From: DAONDQ01 sp035402645
GTDB lineage: Bacteria > Cloacimonadota > Cloacimonadia > Cloacimonadales > DAONDQ01
Assembly (NCBI GenBank): GCA_035402645.1
Contig: DAONDQ010000027.1
Span: 1-27,155 of the forward strand
Reading direction: 5' to 3'
Length of the DNA: 27,155 bases
Both the position numbers and the translations under genes were made by a program. Positions 1 to 8,100 of the stretch are shown here, piece by piece. Numbering within the stretch: the first letter of the stretch is position 1; each line of letters begins with the position of its first letter. The notes under the pieces are model-generated. The model saw only the letters and a list, made by a program, of their open reading frames with translations. It was not told the origin of the DNA and did no database searches.

Positions 1-154
1 CCTCTTCTACATTGGCACCGATCGAAGTTCCAGACTTCAAGACCTGTTTTGCAAGTACAAATTCTCGCATGTCATGAATTAAATATCGATATAAATTCAC
101 TATTTTTAGTGCAAACGCATAGCTTTTTCTCATAATGATGCTATCTTCTTTCAT
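1..154 (-). CDS. four-helix-bundle (S23/IVP-like) protein, N-terminal part only
   Basis: Partial gene entering from the left edge; 51 codons are visible, from the ATG at 154 on the minus strand to base 1. The translation begins MKEDSIIMRKSYAFALKIV and reaches LKSGTSIGANVEE. The S-Y-x-F-A pattern near the start and the S-G-T-S-I-G-A-N signature are the hallmarks of the small four-helix-bundle family first described from 23S rRNA intervening sequences (S23/IVP). Those proteins are usually about 115-130 aa, so more than half is missing here. A strong Shine-Dalgarno (AGGAGG) lies just upstream of this ATG. It is the last visible gene of the minus-strand cluster, 30 bp after the GT4 gene, with a heptad repeat in between. 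The molecular function of the family is not established. Members often occur among genes for surface polysaccharide, which fits here. Family assignment is confident, function is not. Confidence 0.85.
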   Translation of the reverse strand, partial: MKEDSIIMRKSYAFALKIVNLYRYLIHDMREFVLAKQVLKSGTSIGANVEE

Positions 155-172
155 TCTTCCTCCTATATCCCA

Positions 173-203
173 AACTTTTAACTTTTAATTTTTAACTTTT
201 AAC
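173..203. repeat. heptad tandem repeat (AACTTTT)n, copy 1
   Basis: About 4.4 tandem units of 7 bp: AACTTTT twice, AATTTTT once, AACTTTT once, then AAC. It overlaps the 3' end of the minus-strand GT4 gene and supplies that gene's last codons and its TAA stop. The same heptad recurs at 1607-1640, 17303-17319 and 21629-21645. Confidence 0.85.
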
Positions 204-1306
204 TCCAAAATTGCTTTCGCGTGCCTCTCCCAACTGAACTCCTTGATTCTCTCGTATCCTTTGCGGATCATCGTTTCCCTGGTATCCCTGTTCCCCATGA
301 TCTCCACAATCCGATTGCGGATATCCCAGGCATCCTTGGGGTCAAATGTAAAGACGGCATCACCGCCCACTTCCGGCAATGATGAGCAATTGGAGCAAAT
401 CACAGGTGCCCCGCATGCCATGGCTTCCAGTAGAGAAAGACCGAATCCTTCCCACAGCGAAGGGAATATGTATAATTCACATTGTTCATAAAGTGCTTTC
501 AGGTCCTGATTTGGGACAAATCCGAGGAAGTGGATGCTGTTTTTGGCAGTGGAAGCCTCCACGTAACGGTGGACGGTCTCTGCCCCATTCCAGTCAGAGC
601 CGCCCAATACGAGATCATACTTATTCTTCATTTCCTGCGGGAGGTGTTCGTATGCCTTGATCAGGTTGAGATGATTCTTCCCGGGATGCTCTATGCGTGA
701 GATGTAGAGGAGGAATGGTTTGCTTAGATGATATTTGTTCATGACCTCATCAATCGGGTGTGAATTTTGAAATTTCTCCTGGCTGAATCCGTTATGATTG
801 ACGATGATCCTGGACTCCGGGATATGATAGAACTGTATTAGATCCTTCTTTGTTTGTTCACTGACCGCCATGATCACATCAGCATCCTTCAGGTAGCGAG
901 GAATGATGCTTGTTATATAGAACATCCTGAATTTATCATATTTCATGGGAATATGGAATTGGGAAAGATCATGAATGGTGACCACTGTCTTCAGCGGATA
1001 GGACGCCATGATCCTGCGATTACCTGCAGGAAGGAACATGAAATCATAGCGGTTTTTCCATTTTCTGACCTTGTGCGGGAGAATATAGAGGTGATACAGC
1101 ATGCTAAGGATGGGCTTATGCAATTTGTTGGATACGGGAATGAAATGGATGGCATCGTTCTTCACGGGAAATTTCCCGATATCCTGCTCAAGCATGATCA
1201 GGTCGATTCGGGCATGATGAGAAAGCTCTTCCACGACTTTCTGGATGTATTCTGAAATTCCTGATTTTCCGTCATCATAAGCGAGACCGCTGATTAATAT
1301 GCGCAT
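185..1306 (-). CDS. GT4-family glycosyltransferase
   Basis: A 373-aa cytoplasmic or membrane-associated glycosyltransferase of family GT4 (GT-B fold), expected to move a sugar from a nucleotide-sugar onto a growing surface glycan. The N-terminal half starts MRILISGLAYDDGKSGISEY, typical of GT4 acceptor domains. The acceptor-side segment with TIHDLSQ and an ADVIMAVSEQTKKDL helix follows. The donor half holds LYISRIEHPGKN and the nucleotide-sugar-binding E-x7-E motif EGFGLSLLE (E286 and E294), then PVICSNCSSLPEVGGDA. Length is normal for the family. The ATG at 1306 is preceded by AGGAGAG at suitable spacing. It lies downstream of the GT2 gene on the same strand, but 319 bp of repeat DNA separates them, so co-transcription is uncertain. 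The last residues (KVKN) are encoded by a heptad repeat. The sugar specificity cannot be read from sequence. Confidence 0.93.
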   Translation of the reverse strand: MRILISGLAYDDGKSGISEYIQKVVEELSHHARIDLIMLEQDIGKFPVKNDAIHFIPVSNKLHKPILSMLYHLYILPHKVRKWKNRYDFMFLPAGNRRIMASYPLKTVVTIHDLSQFHIPMKYDKFRMFYITSIIPRYLKDADVIMAVSEQTKKDLIQFYHIPESRIIVNHNGFSQEKFQNSHPIDEVMNKYHLSKPFLLYISRIEHPGKNHLNLIKAYEHLPQEMKNKYDLVLGGSDWNGAETVHRYVEASTAKNSIHFLGFVPNQDLKALYEQCELYIFPSLWEGFGLSLLEAMACGAPVICSNCSSLPEVGGDAVFTFDPKDAWDIRNRIVEIMGNRDTRETMIRKGYERIKEFSWERHAKAILELKVKN

Positions 1307-1370
1307 TTCTTATCTCTCCTGTCACTTCGTGACTGTAGCATGTCTATCTTTCTCTCATTGCACAACGTCT

Positions 1371-1399
1371 TTTCCCTCCCTTTACAAATGGGAGGGAAA
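1371..1399. repeat. 10-bp-stem hairpin TTTCCCTCCC/GGGAGGGAAA
   Basis: Perfect inverted repeat: TTTCCCTCCC (1371-1380), a 9-nt loop, then GGGAGGGAAA (1390-1399). It lies between the GT2 and GT4 genes and beside the composite repeat, whose two hairpins have the same C-rich/G-rich plan. No U-tract follows on either strand, so it is better seen as part of the repeat family than as a rho-independent terminator. Confidence 0.7.
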
Positions 1400-1405
1400 C
1401 ATTCC

Positions 1406-1640
1406 GGGTCTGCTGACGCGGACCCCTACGTCAAACTCATCCGTCACCAGACCCCCCTGCCCCCTTGGTAAAGGGGGAAAAAGCTGGGTATTTAATAACA
1501 AATCCCCAAATCACCTGTGACTTTTCTCCCCCTTCCCAAGGGGGATTCAGAGGGTCCCTTTATGCTTCGACAGGCTCAGTACGGCGTCCAAAGGGAAGGA
1601 ATCTGCAACTTTTAACTTTTAATTTTTAATTTTTAACTTT
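1406..1640 (+). repeat. composite intergenic repeat, copy A
   Basis: Fullest copy of a dispersed element also found at 17303-17470 (inverted) and 21404-21650. Parts in order: a GGGTC...GACCC inverted repeat (1406 onward); a hairpin CCCCCTT/AAGGGGG (1460-1477); a conserved core containing GCTGGGTATTTAATAAC and AAATCCCCAAATCACC; a second hairpin CCCCCTT/AAGGGGG (1528-1544); GATTCAGAGGGTCC; TTCGACAGGCTCAGTACG; and a heptad tandem repeat (1607-1640). It fills most of the spacer between the two glycosyltransferase genes. No transposase is encoded. Short open frames through it (for example around 1299-1520) follow the repeat and are not credible genes. Confidence 0.85.
1607..1640. repeat. heptad tandem repeat (AACTTTT)n, copy 2
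   Basis: Nearly five 7-bp units: AACTTTT, AACTTTT, AATTTTT, AATTTTT, AACTTT. It forms the right end of composite repeat copy A and overlaps the 3' end of the minus-strand GT2 gene, giving its final codons AAA GTT AAA AAT and TAA stop (1626-1628). Confidence 0.85.
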
Positions 1641-2480
1641 GCCCTTGTACCCTTTCCAATACGCATATTTCTGGATCGACCGATGCAGCAGTGCATAGGG
1701 AATATATGTGATCTTTCCATGCTTGGTCAGATATATCGTATCTCGCATCCATTCCACCAGGGAGGAAAGCGCAACAGTTTTTAGGAAAGGCTTGTTCTCT
1801 CCCGGATAGATTCTGGCATCCGCTCTTCCCTCTCCGGAAAAACGCTTGAATAGCTGTTTCACAGTATAATCATGCGAATGTTCGACCTTGGCATCCGGCA
1901 CATAGGTGATCTTGAATCCCCTCTGCTTCATCCGCCATGACCATTCGATATCTTCCGAATACTGGATCGTCGGATCAAAGGGATGTTCCCTGATAACCTC
2001 CGCCCGAACGGCAGAACTTGCCAGGGAGAAGAAATGTCTCCACAGGGCGGCGATTTTGCCATCACCAAAGGCTCTTGCATAGTCTTTTTTCACGAGAGGA
2101 TTCGCAGTGGGTCTTGCCAATTGGTTGGCAAAGGTGGCAATAACCTCAGGATCCGTTTGAAACGGCTGCGTGAGTTTTTCCAGCCAGTCATTTGTACAGG
2201 GGATGCAGTCTGCATTATTGAAGACAATGATCTCCCCCCTGCAATGCTGGATGGCTTCATTCAATACGCGTCCGGGAATGTATTCTTCAGGAGCGATACT
2301 ATAAAAGGTATCGGGTCCATATTGCTGGATGGATTCCCATGTCCCGTCGGTGGAACCGGAATCAACGCAGACAAGTTCAAAATCCTGCTGTGTCTGTGAT
2401 TTCAGCATCCGGAGAACATATTTCACGTAGGGCATTTCATTTTTAGAACGCATGATGATGCTGATCTTGGGTTTAGACAT
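1626..2480 (-). CDS. GT2-family glycosyltransferase
   Basis: A 284-aa family-2 (GT-A fold) glycosyltransferase. It starts MSKPKISIIMRSKNEMPYVK and shows CVDSGSTDGTW (nucleotide-binding, residues 38-48), a metal-binding NNAD (88-91) in place of a canonical DxD, and SEDIEWSWR (175-183), the usual place of the catalytic acid/base. The layout resembles rhamnosyltransferase-like GT2 enzymes that extend O-antigen or other surface glycans. The specificity is inferred only. The start is placed at 2480 rather than the in-frame ATG at 2522. The 2480 start has GGGGAAG just upstream and aligns with where GT2 domains begin, while the longer form adds 14 non-conserved residues inside the upstream gene. It overlaps the phosphatase gene by 8 bp (ATGTCTAA), a sign of translational coupling. 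The C-terminus KVKN comes from the heptad repeat. Confidence 0.9.
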   Translation of the reverse strand: MSKPKISIIMRSKNEMPYVKYVLRMLKSQTQQDFELVCVDSGSTDGTWESIQQYGPDTFYSIAPEEYIPGRVLNEAIQHCRGEIIVFNNADCIPCTNDWLEKLTQPFQTDPEVIATFANQLARPTANPLVKKDYARAFGDGKIAALWRHFFSLASSAVRAEVIREHPFDPTIQYSEDIEWSWRMKQRGFKITYVPDAKVEHSHDYTVKQLFKRFSGEGRADARIYPGENKPFLKTVALSSLVEWMRDTIYLTKHGKITYIPYALLHRSIQKYAYWKGYKGKVKN

Positions 2481-4110
2481 GTTCTTCCCCTTCGGGAGTA
2501 TAAATCTCCAAAATGGTCTCATTCACACCTTCATACCTCTTGCGGGTGAAGGTATCCACCATCAGCTTGATCATATTGAAGCCCAAACCGGCTGTGGGAA
2601 AGGAGTCCAGGCTCACATTATCGAAATGATCGACGTGAATATCGACTGTTTCCGGTACCCATTCGATGCCCTTATCCCAGAATCGTACGATCAGGTGCTT
2701 GCCCACGAGGGAAAATTCCACCACGATCTCAGCATCATAGCGATAGTGATACCCGTGCTTGATGATGTTGTTGAGAAATTCGTCCATGATCAATTCCACT
2801 CGTGCAGCTAAGGCTTTATCCCCTGTCCATGATAGAACCATCTCCTCGCATTTCACGGCTGCATCCGGAACATGCTTCAATGCCGAGCGTACGAGAAAGA
2901 TCATCTTCTGCGAACACATGGTCTGTTCAGAGGGGTGTGTTCCGAGCTTGTAACTCGGCACCTGTATCTGGAAAGCGAAAAGCGTAAAATCATCCACGCT
3001 GACGCGATAGTTGTTTTCCACGAGGTAGTGTTTGATCCGATAGGGGAGAGTGATGCAATTATCGATCTGCAGGTGTTTCTCCATGATCTCTTCCAACCCG
3101 TGCAGTCCGAATTCCACTCCCTTGGGATTCGTGCATTCATTCAAACCATCCGTATAAAGGAATACAAGATTATCCGGGCGCAGGTGAACGATGTCCTCAT
3201 CTCCATCCGTATAGACGAAATTTGCCTTCCAGCCCAAGGGAAGCGAACCGATTTCATTATGAATATGCGTCTTTCTCGTGGATATATCGTATTCCACCAA
3301 TGGGGGATGTCCGGCATTGATGAATCGGTAGGTTTTATCTTCAAGGTCAAGTACACCGAAGATCATGGTCATGTAGTTATTGAGGAAAAGTTCCTTGCTG
3401 AGGGTTTCATTCAGGCGGGTAATGAGTGTGGGCAGATGCAGGTCGCGTTTTTCATTTTCCACGATCACCTTGATCACGGATTTCACACCTGTCATCAGCA
3501 ATGCAGCTTGCACGCCATGACCGGAGATATCCCCGATATAGACGATATACTGGTTTTTGGCAATTTTGAATTTCTCGAAAAGGTCGCCGCCGACAAGTTG
3601 CGATGATGCATAATGGGAGGAAAAGATCACGTCATCTTCCACATAGATCCACTTGGGAAGCATCAGTTCCTGGATACGGGAAGCGGTTTGCAGGTCTTCG
3701 ACGAGGGCGAGGTAGATCTCCCGGCGTTCCTTTTCCACCGCCTTGCTGCGCAGGATGTTATTGACCCTTGCCAGGAGTTCCATGGGTGTCCAGGGCTTCT
3801 TGATATAGTCATGAGCTCCCGCTTCAAATCCCCTGTTCAGCGACTCATCATCGGTGTTGGATGTTACCAGGATGACAGCCAGGTCAGGATGCTCCTTGCG
3901 AATGCGCATGCAGGTTTCATAACCGTCCAGTCCCGGCATGATCACATCCAGGAGAACCAGGTCGAAACTCTTTTCCTTCAGGATTTCCAAAGCTTTTTGT
4001 CCGCTGGTTACACTTTCACCTGTAAAATTGTTCTTACTCAGCGTATATTCGAGGATGCGGGTGTTCAGCACTTCATCATCCACGATCAGGATCCTGGGTT
4101 TGTCTTCCAT
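2473..4110 (-). CDS. receiver-PP2C (SpoIIE/RsbU)-HATPase signalling protein
   Basis: A 545-aa cytoplasmic regulator with three domains. The receiver (about 4-122) has acidic residues D11-D12, phospho-acceptor D55 in LVLLDVIMPG, the VTS threonine near 83 and K105 in KKPW. After a helical linker comes a PP2C phosphatase of SpoIIE/RsbU type (about 165-380) with metal-binding GGD (174-176), DISGHG (194-199), YTDG (319-322) and DDFT (373-376). The C-terminus (about 405-540) is an RsbW/SpoIIAB-like ATPase with N-box DEFLNN (443-448), WDKGIEW (478-484) and GLGFNM (508-513). This order matches Pseudomonas HsbR, which controls an anti-sigma antagonist by opposing kinase and phosphatase activities. No STAS antagonist gene or sigma factor is visible here. 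The start is the ATG at 4110, with GAGG 5 nt upstream; the GTG at 4116 has no spaced ribosome site. It is the first gene of the minus-strand operon. Confidence 0.93.
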   Translation of the reverse strand: MEDKPRILIVDDEVLNTRILEYTLSKNNFTGESVTSGQKALEILKEKSFDLVLLDVIMPGLDGYETCMRIRKEHPDLAVILVTSNTDDESLNRGFEAGAHDYIKKPWTPMELLARVNNILRSKAVEKERREIYLALVEDLQTASRIQELMLPKWIYVEDDVIFSSHYASSQLVGGDLFEKFKIAKNQYIVYIGDISGHGVQAALLMTGVKSVIKVIVENEKRDLHLPTLITRLNETLSKELFLNNYMTMIFGVLDLEDKTYRFINAGHPPLVEYDISTRKTHIHNEIGSLPLGWKANFVYTDGDEDIVHLRPDNLVFLYTDGLNECTNPKGVEFGLHGLEEIMEKHLQIDNCITLPYRIKHYLVENNYRVSVDDFTLFAFQIQVPSYKLGTHPSEQTMCSQKMIFLVRSALKHVPDAAVKCEEMVLSWTGDKALAARVELIMDEFLNNIIKHGYHYRYDAEIVVEFSLVGKHLIVRFWDKGIEWVPETVDIHVDHFDNVSLDSFPTAGLGFNMIKLMVDTFTRKRYEGVNETILEIYTPEGEEHV

Positions 4111-4151
4111 GATCACCTCAAAACGGCAGAAAATTTCTTCCCCTTTTTACG

Positions 4152-4181
4152 AAAATACTGGAATGGATGGGTTTTCGTCAA
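4152..4181 (-). promoter_or_regulatory. promoter candidate for the signalling/GT operon
   Basis: On the minus strand a TTGACG box (4176-4181) is followed after 18 bp by TATTTT (4152-4157). This would start transcription about 35 nt before the ATG at 4110. An ACGAAAA/TTTTCGT inverted repeat (4149-4178) spans the spacer. Pattern match only. Confidence 0.45.
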
Positions 4182-4255
4182 TAAAATATTTCACCCGGCG
4201 GGATTGGACATTCCGAAACCGGCGAGAGTTGCTATATAGAACAATACTTTATATA

Positions 4256-4327
4256 TACGGTATCATTACGGTACCATTACGGATAATTACCGTTTTCATA
4301 CCGTAATGGTACCGTAATGGTACTGTA
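4256..4327. promoter_or_regulatory. long phased palindrome, four CATTACGG sites
   Basis: The arms are 27 nt (4256-4282 and 4301-4327), complementary at 25 of 27 positions with the other two as G-T pairs, around an 18-nt loop. Each arm carries two CATTACGG (or CCGTAATG) boxes exactly 11 bp apart: 4264 and 4275 on the left, 4301 and 4312 on the right. A diverged ATTACCG sits in the loop. The position between divergent promoters and the one-helical-turn spacing suggest an operator for a dimeric regulator. It could instead be a structured RNA or a mobile palindromic remnant. Confidence 0.6.
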
Positions 4328-4633
4328 TTTTATTATGGAGACTGGTTGGTACATGTTGAAAAATCGAATTTTCTGACGAAAGTGAGTTGGAAAGAAAGAA
4401 GAAAAAAAAGGAGGTGTAATTTTACTGGGAGGGATGTTTTGAAGAAGAATTGAAATTAATTTTTAAATAATTCTAACTTCCTGATGGTTAAAAGATTATA
4501 GCTAAAATTATTTCACAAGTGAATTAATGAACAGATAAAGTAACCCTATATTTTTCAGAATGATGTCGATTTTATCGCATTCCGTTTTTGCAATGGCAAA
4601 TCCTTCTGCAAGTTAGTGTTTTCAAAAAAGTCA

Positions 4634-4662
4634 TTGACAAATATTTTTGCATAATCTAATTT
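4634..4662 (+). promoter_or_regulatory. promoter candidate upstream of the giant gene
   Basis: TTGACA (4634-4639), a 17-bp spacer, then TAATTT (4657-4662). If used for the gene at 5101, the leader would be about 430 nt long. Pattern match only. Confidence 0.4.
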
Positions 4663-4726
4663 ATGGATGAAGTATTATCGTGTGAAGTCTATATACATGA
4701 TTAAGTATTATTCAATAAGGAGTTTA

Positions 4727-4879
4727 ATGGATGTATTTGTTCATTCCTTCTTAGTTTTACGCCTGATTTCTTTGCGGCTTCAAAGTGGCTTGAAATCGGT
4801 ATATCACCAATTTTCTATCGCTTCGATTCCGCTCCTCAATACAATCCATAGTGTGTCGATTTTGTGTTATCAAAGATAA
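4727..4879 (+). CDS. possible small protein or leader peptide, 50 aa
   Basis: Unrecognised short frame starting MDVFVHSFLVLRLISLRL and ending at TAA 4877-4879. In its favour are AAGGAG four bases before the ATG and a promoter candidate about 65 bp upstream. Against it are the lack of a recognisable family and an ordinary-looking hydrophobic and basic composition that chance frames in AT-rich DNA often show. If real, it would be the first translated product of the long leader of the giant gene. Confidence 0.22.
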   Translation: MDVFVHSFLVLRLISLRLQSGLKSVYHQFSIASIPLLNTIHSVSILCYQR

Positions 4880-4953
4880 AAGGGGACATTAGTTAACAGT
4901 CACAATCATTTCGGAGCAATCCGCTGTTTGTGGTCACGTCTTTTAATAAGGAA

Positions 4954-5032
4954 TGCCGATAACTTTCGGCACGAGTCTTTGAATATCGAAAACTGGGAAC
5001 CCTCCCCAGGGGGAAATAAGTCATCGGGGAGG
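4954..5032 (+). promoter_or_regulatory. structured leader of the giant gene, overlapping stems
   Basis: A TGCCGA/TCGGCA hairpin (4954-4971) is followed by two stems that cannot form together. CTGGG with CCCAG (about 4993-5009) competes with CCTCCCC (5001-5007) pairing to GGGGAGG (5026-5032). This is an arrangement seen in attenuators, but no known riboswitch consensus is recognised and no U-tract follows. Confidence 0.3.
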
Positions 5033-5100
5033 ACTAACATTTCATCTTTGGAAGAAAATTCGGATCGATTTTCCAGAGAGCAAGAAATGAGGAGATGGAT

Positions 5101-8100
5101 ATGAGAAATCTACTATTTAGAACGATTTTAGCAATTGTTCTGATGTTCGGCATAACAGCAATGTTTGCCGACACTATTCAAGTTGGCACAGGCACAACCA
5201 CAAACACTGTCTTGCCAATTTACAGCAATTACGGCTATACGTATTCCCAGCAAATCTATACTCAAGCGCAAATCGCGCATGCTGGCGACATTCAGAAACT
5301 CAGGTTTTGGTGGGCTTCGGGTGTTCTTACCAATAACAAGGATTGGGTTATTTACATGGGTCATACGACAAAGACCACGTTTAGCTCAACCACGGATTGG
5401 GTACCTTTAGCTTCCATGACGCAAGTTTTTAATGGTGTAGTAACAGCTCCGGCTGTTCCGGGCTGGATGGAAATCACCCTGTCAACACCATTCACCTACA
5501 ACAATACTGATAATTTGGTGATTGCTGTGGATGAAAACACTTCAGGATATGCAACAAGCTCCTGGGGGTCATTCACAAGCGGTTCGAATACCGGTATTTA
5601 TTATGATAGCGATTCAACGAATCCTGATCCTGCAGCACCTCCCACAGCCTCCAGCAGAGTGAGTAATCTTCCCAGGATTCAGTTGGCTTTCCCAAATTCA
5701 ACGGTACCACTTGCTGCCACCACTCCCACACCTACAGATGCAGCTACCGGTATTTATCTTCCCACGTTAACATGGGTGAATACCATTGGCGGTGGTGACC
5801 CCACAAGTTACGACATTTATTTTGGTACAAGCGCAACTCCGCCTTTCGTCCAGAACCAGGCGGGTATGACTTATACCCCCACAGGTTTAGGTTGGAATAC
5901 AACTTATTATTGGCAGGTTGTTCCCACTAACAGTTTCGGTGGCGCCACAGCTTGTCCAATTTGGTCTTTTACAACAGTTGTTGACCAAACTATTACGTCA
6001 TTCCCATATACACAGAGTTTTGATGCTACGACTTTCCCACCTATTGCCTGGACGAATGCCATCGTTTCAGGACCGAACACAACCCTGTGGGCTCGCAGCA
6101 CAAGTCAAATCCATAGCGGTTCTGCTTGTGCTTATTTCTACCCATCAACATCAACTGCCTCAGAAGTAATGTTAGCTACCCCGCCGGTCAATTTACCCTC
6201 GGATAACTATCGTGTTACTTTCTGGCAATATCGTACTTCTACAACATCCTGGCCCAATTCAAAAGTCAGCGTATGGTATAATACCGCTGCGAATTTGACT
6301 GGTGCCGTACAGGTTGGTCCCGCTGTAGCATATTCTGCAGCTGGTACTCCCAACGAAATGTCAACCTCAGGATGGTATAAATATTATTGCAACCTGCCTG
6401 CAGGTTCCGGTGGTAACGGTCGCTATATCATTTTAAAAGCAGCCACCACTGAAACTCCATCATTCTATGTTGATGATTTAACCATTGAAGAGGCAACGAC
6501 TCCTGCTCCGGCAATCGTAACAGCCCCTTCAATTTATCCTCTGTTCATAGATGGTTTAACCACAGGTCAGATGATTACCTGGACAGCAAATACACAAGGT
6601 CCTGCACCAACAGGTTACAAAGTGTATTTCGGAACAGCGAATCCTCCAACCACTTTCACTGATAATGGAGTTTCAACTTCGTACAACTGTGGCACATTAG
6701 TTGCGAATAACACATATTATTATAAGATATTACCTTATAATGCTGTGGGCGATGCAACCTATGGTCAGCTTGGAACCTTCAAGACTGCTGTAGCACTGAC
6801 AGCAAACGTAATAGGACAAGTTCCTGCCACGGGTGCCTCAAATGTCAGTAATATTGGTGTCTTGGCTTGGTCAACTCTTACCAATGCCACGAGCTATGAT
6901 GTGTACTTCGGTACAGATTCAGGTGCAGCAACATTGATGGCGAATGTTGTGCCGATCACAGGCGCATCCACAGTGAACTGGAATCCAGGCGAATTAGCTT
7001 ATAGTACTATATACTACTGGAAAGTCATCGCCAAGAACGCAGCAGGCGCTTCCACCGGTACTCCTGTGGTCTATAACTACACAACCTGGGCAGACCAGAC
7101 AGTGGATCTGTCTTCAGCTTCTGTTGTTCAGAACTTTGATGCAGCTTCAACATTACCGGTTGGTTGGACAACATTTAAAGTTGATGCCACAACCGCATCC
7201 TTCTCAAGTTGGGCTACATCAACAACTTATGCTCACAGCACCACACGTTCCATGGGCTTTAATTCAAGCACTGGAGTACTCGGTACACAAGCAGTATTGA
7301 TTGCGCCCAGAGTGAATGTACCGACAGATCCAAGCAGAGTAAAATTCTGGATCTATCGTAGTACATACGGTTCGAATCCAAATCTTTCTGATGAAAAGAT
7401 TGAAGTCTATGAAAGTGCAAACCCGAATCTTACAGGCGCCACTTTACTAACTTCTATCCCGCGCGAACTTGCATTTGCTCCTACCGTGGCTACTGCTGGT
7501 TGGTATCAATATACTGCAACTCTACCTGTCTCCGGAGTTGGCAAATATATCATATTCAAGGGTATCAGCCAATACGGTGCGTACCAGTATGTTGATGATG
7601 TCACGATCGAAAAGATTCCTCAAACTCCTGAAGCAGCAGGTATCGGTGCTCCCGCGAATGCTGCCACCGGAATTGGACCGACACAGGTACTTTCATGGAC
7701 AGCTCCAATTATTGGTGCTGCTCCCACCGGTTATAAAGTACTGTTTGGAACAGTGAACCCACCTGTTACCCAGGTATATGACGGCACAGCCTTATCCTAT
7801 GATCCTGGTATCTTGACAGTGGGCACAACTTATTATTGGAAAGTCCTTCCTTACAACGGCGTTGGTGATTGCACCAGTGCAGTTGTGTGGTCTTTCTCAA
7901 CCCTTCCTGCAGTTACAGGCATTGCCTCGATCAACAGTCCTGCAAACAATGGAACTGACATTATGATCAATGCAAGTCTCAATTGGTACAGTGTCTCGAA
8001 TGCGGCATCCTATGATGTTTATTTCGGTACAGCTATGCCTGAAACTCCGAATGCCAACGTAACAGCATTGACTTGGACACCTCCAACGATGTCCTATTCT

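Larger units (their letters stand above)
4111..5100. other. 990-bp divergent intergenic region
   Basis: AT-rich spacer between the minus-strand signalling operon and the plus-strand giant gene. It holds a minus-strand promoter candidate (4152-4181), a long phased palindrome (4256-4327), a plus-strand promoter candidate (4634-4662), a possible 50-codon small frame (4727-4879) and a hairpin-rich stretch before the giant gene (4954-5032). There is also a weak ACGAAAA/TTTTCGT inverted repeat at 4149-4178, which overlaps the minus-strand promoter candidate. Nothing convincing was found in 4330-4630. Confidence 0.7.

Noticed and set aside
1371..1399. Hairpin as terminator of the GT2 gene
   Set aside because: It lies more than 200 bp past the GT2 stop, and the minus-strand sequence after it is A-rich rather than T-rich.
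1299..1520. Short plus-strand frame of about 73 codons
   Set aside because: It runs through composite repeat copy A; equivalent frames appear in copy C, with Pro/Gly-rich translation of the hairpins. No ribosome site and no family.
2481..2522. Upstream start for the GT2 gene, adding 14 residues
   Set aside because: It lies inside the phosphatase coding sequence, has no better ribosome site, and the extra residues do not belong to the GT2 fold. The ATG at 2480 has a spaced purine-rich site.
2872..3606. 244-codon plus-strand frame opposite the signalling gene
   Set aside because: Antisense shadow; the minus strand carries complete PP2C and ATPase motifs across the same bases.
4256..4327. Long palindrome as a rho-independent terminator
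   Set aside because: No gene ends into it on either strand, and the following T-rich stretch (TTTTATTAT) is interrupted. The 11-bp phasing of boxes fits a binding site better.
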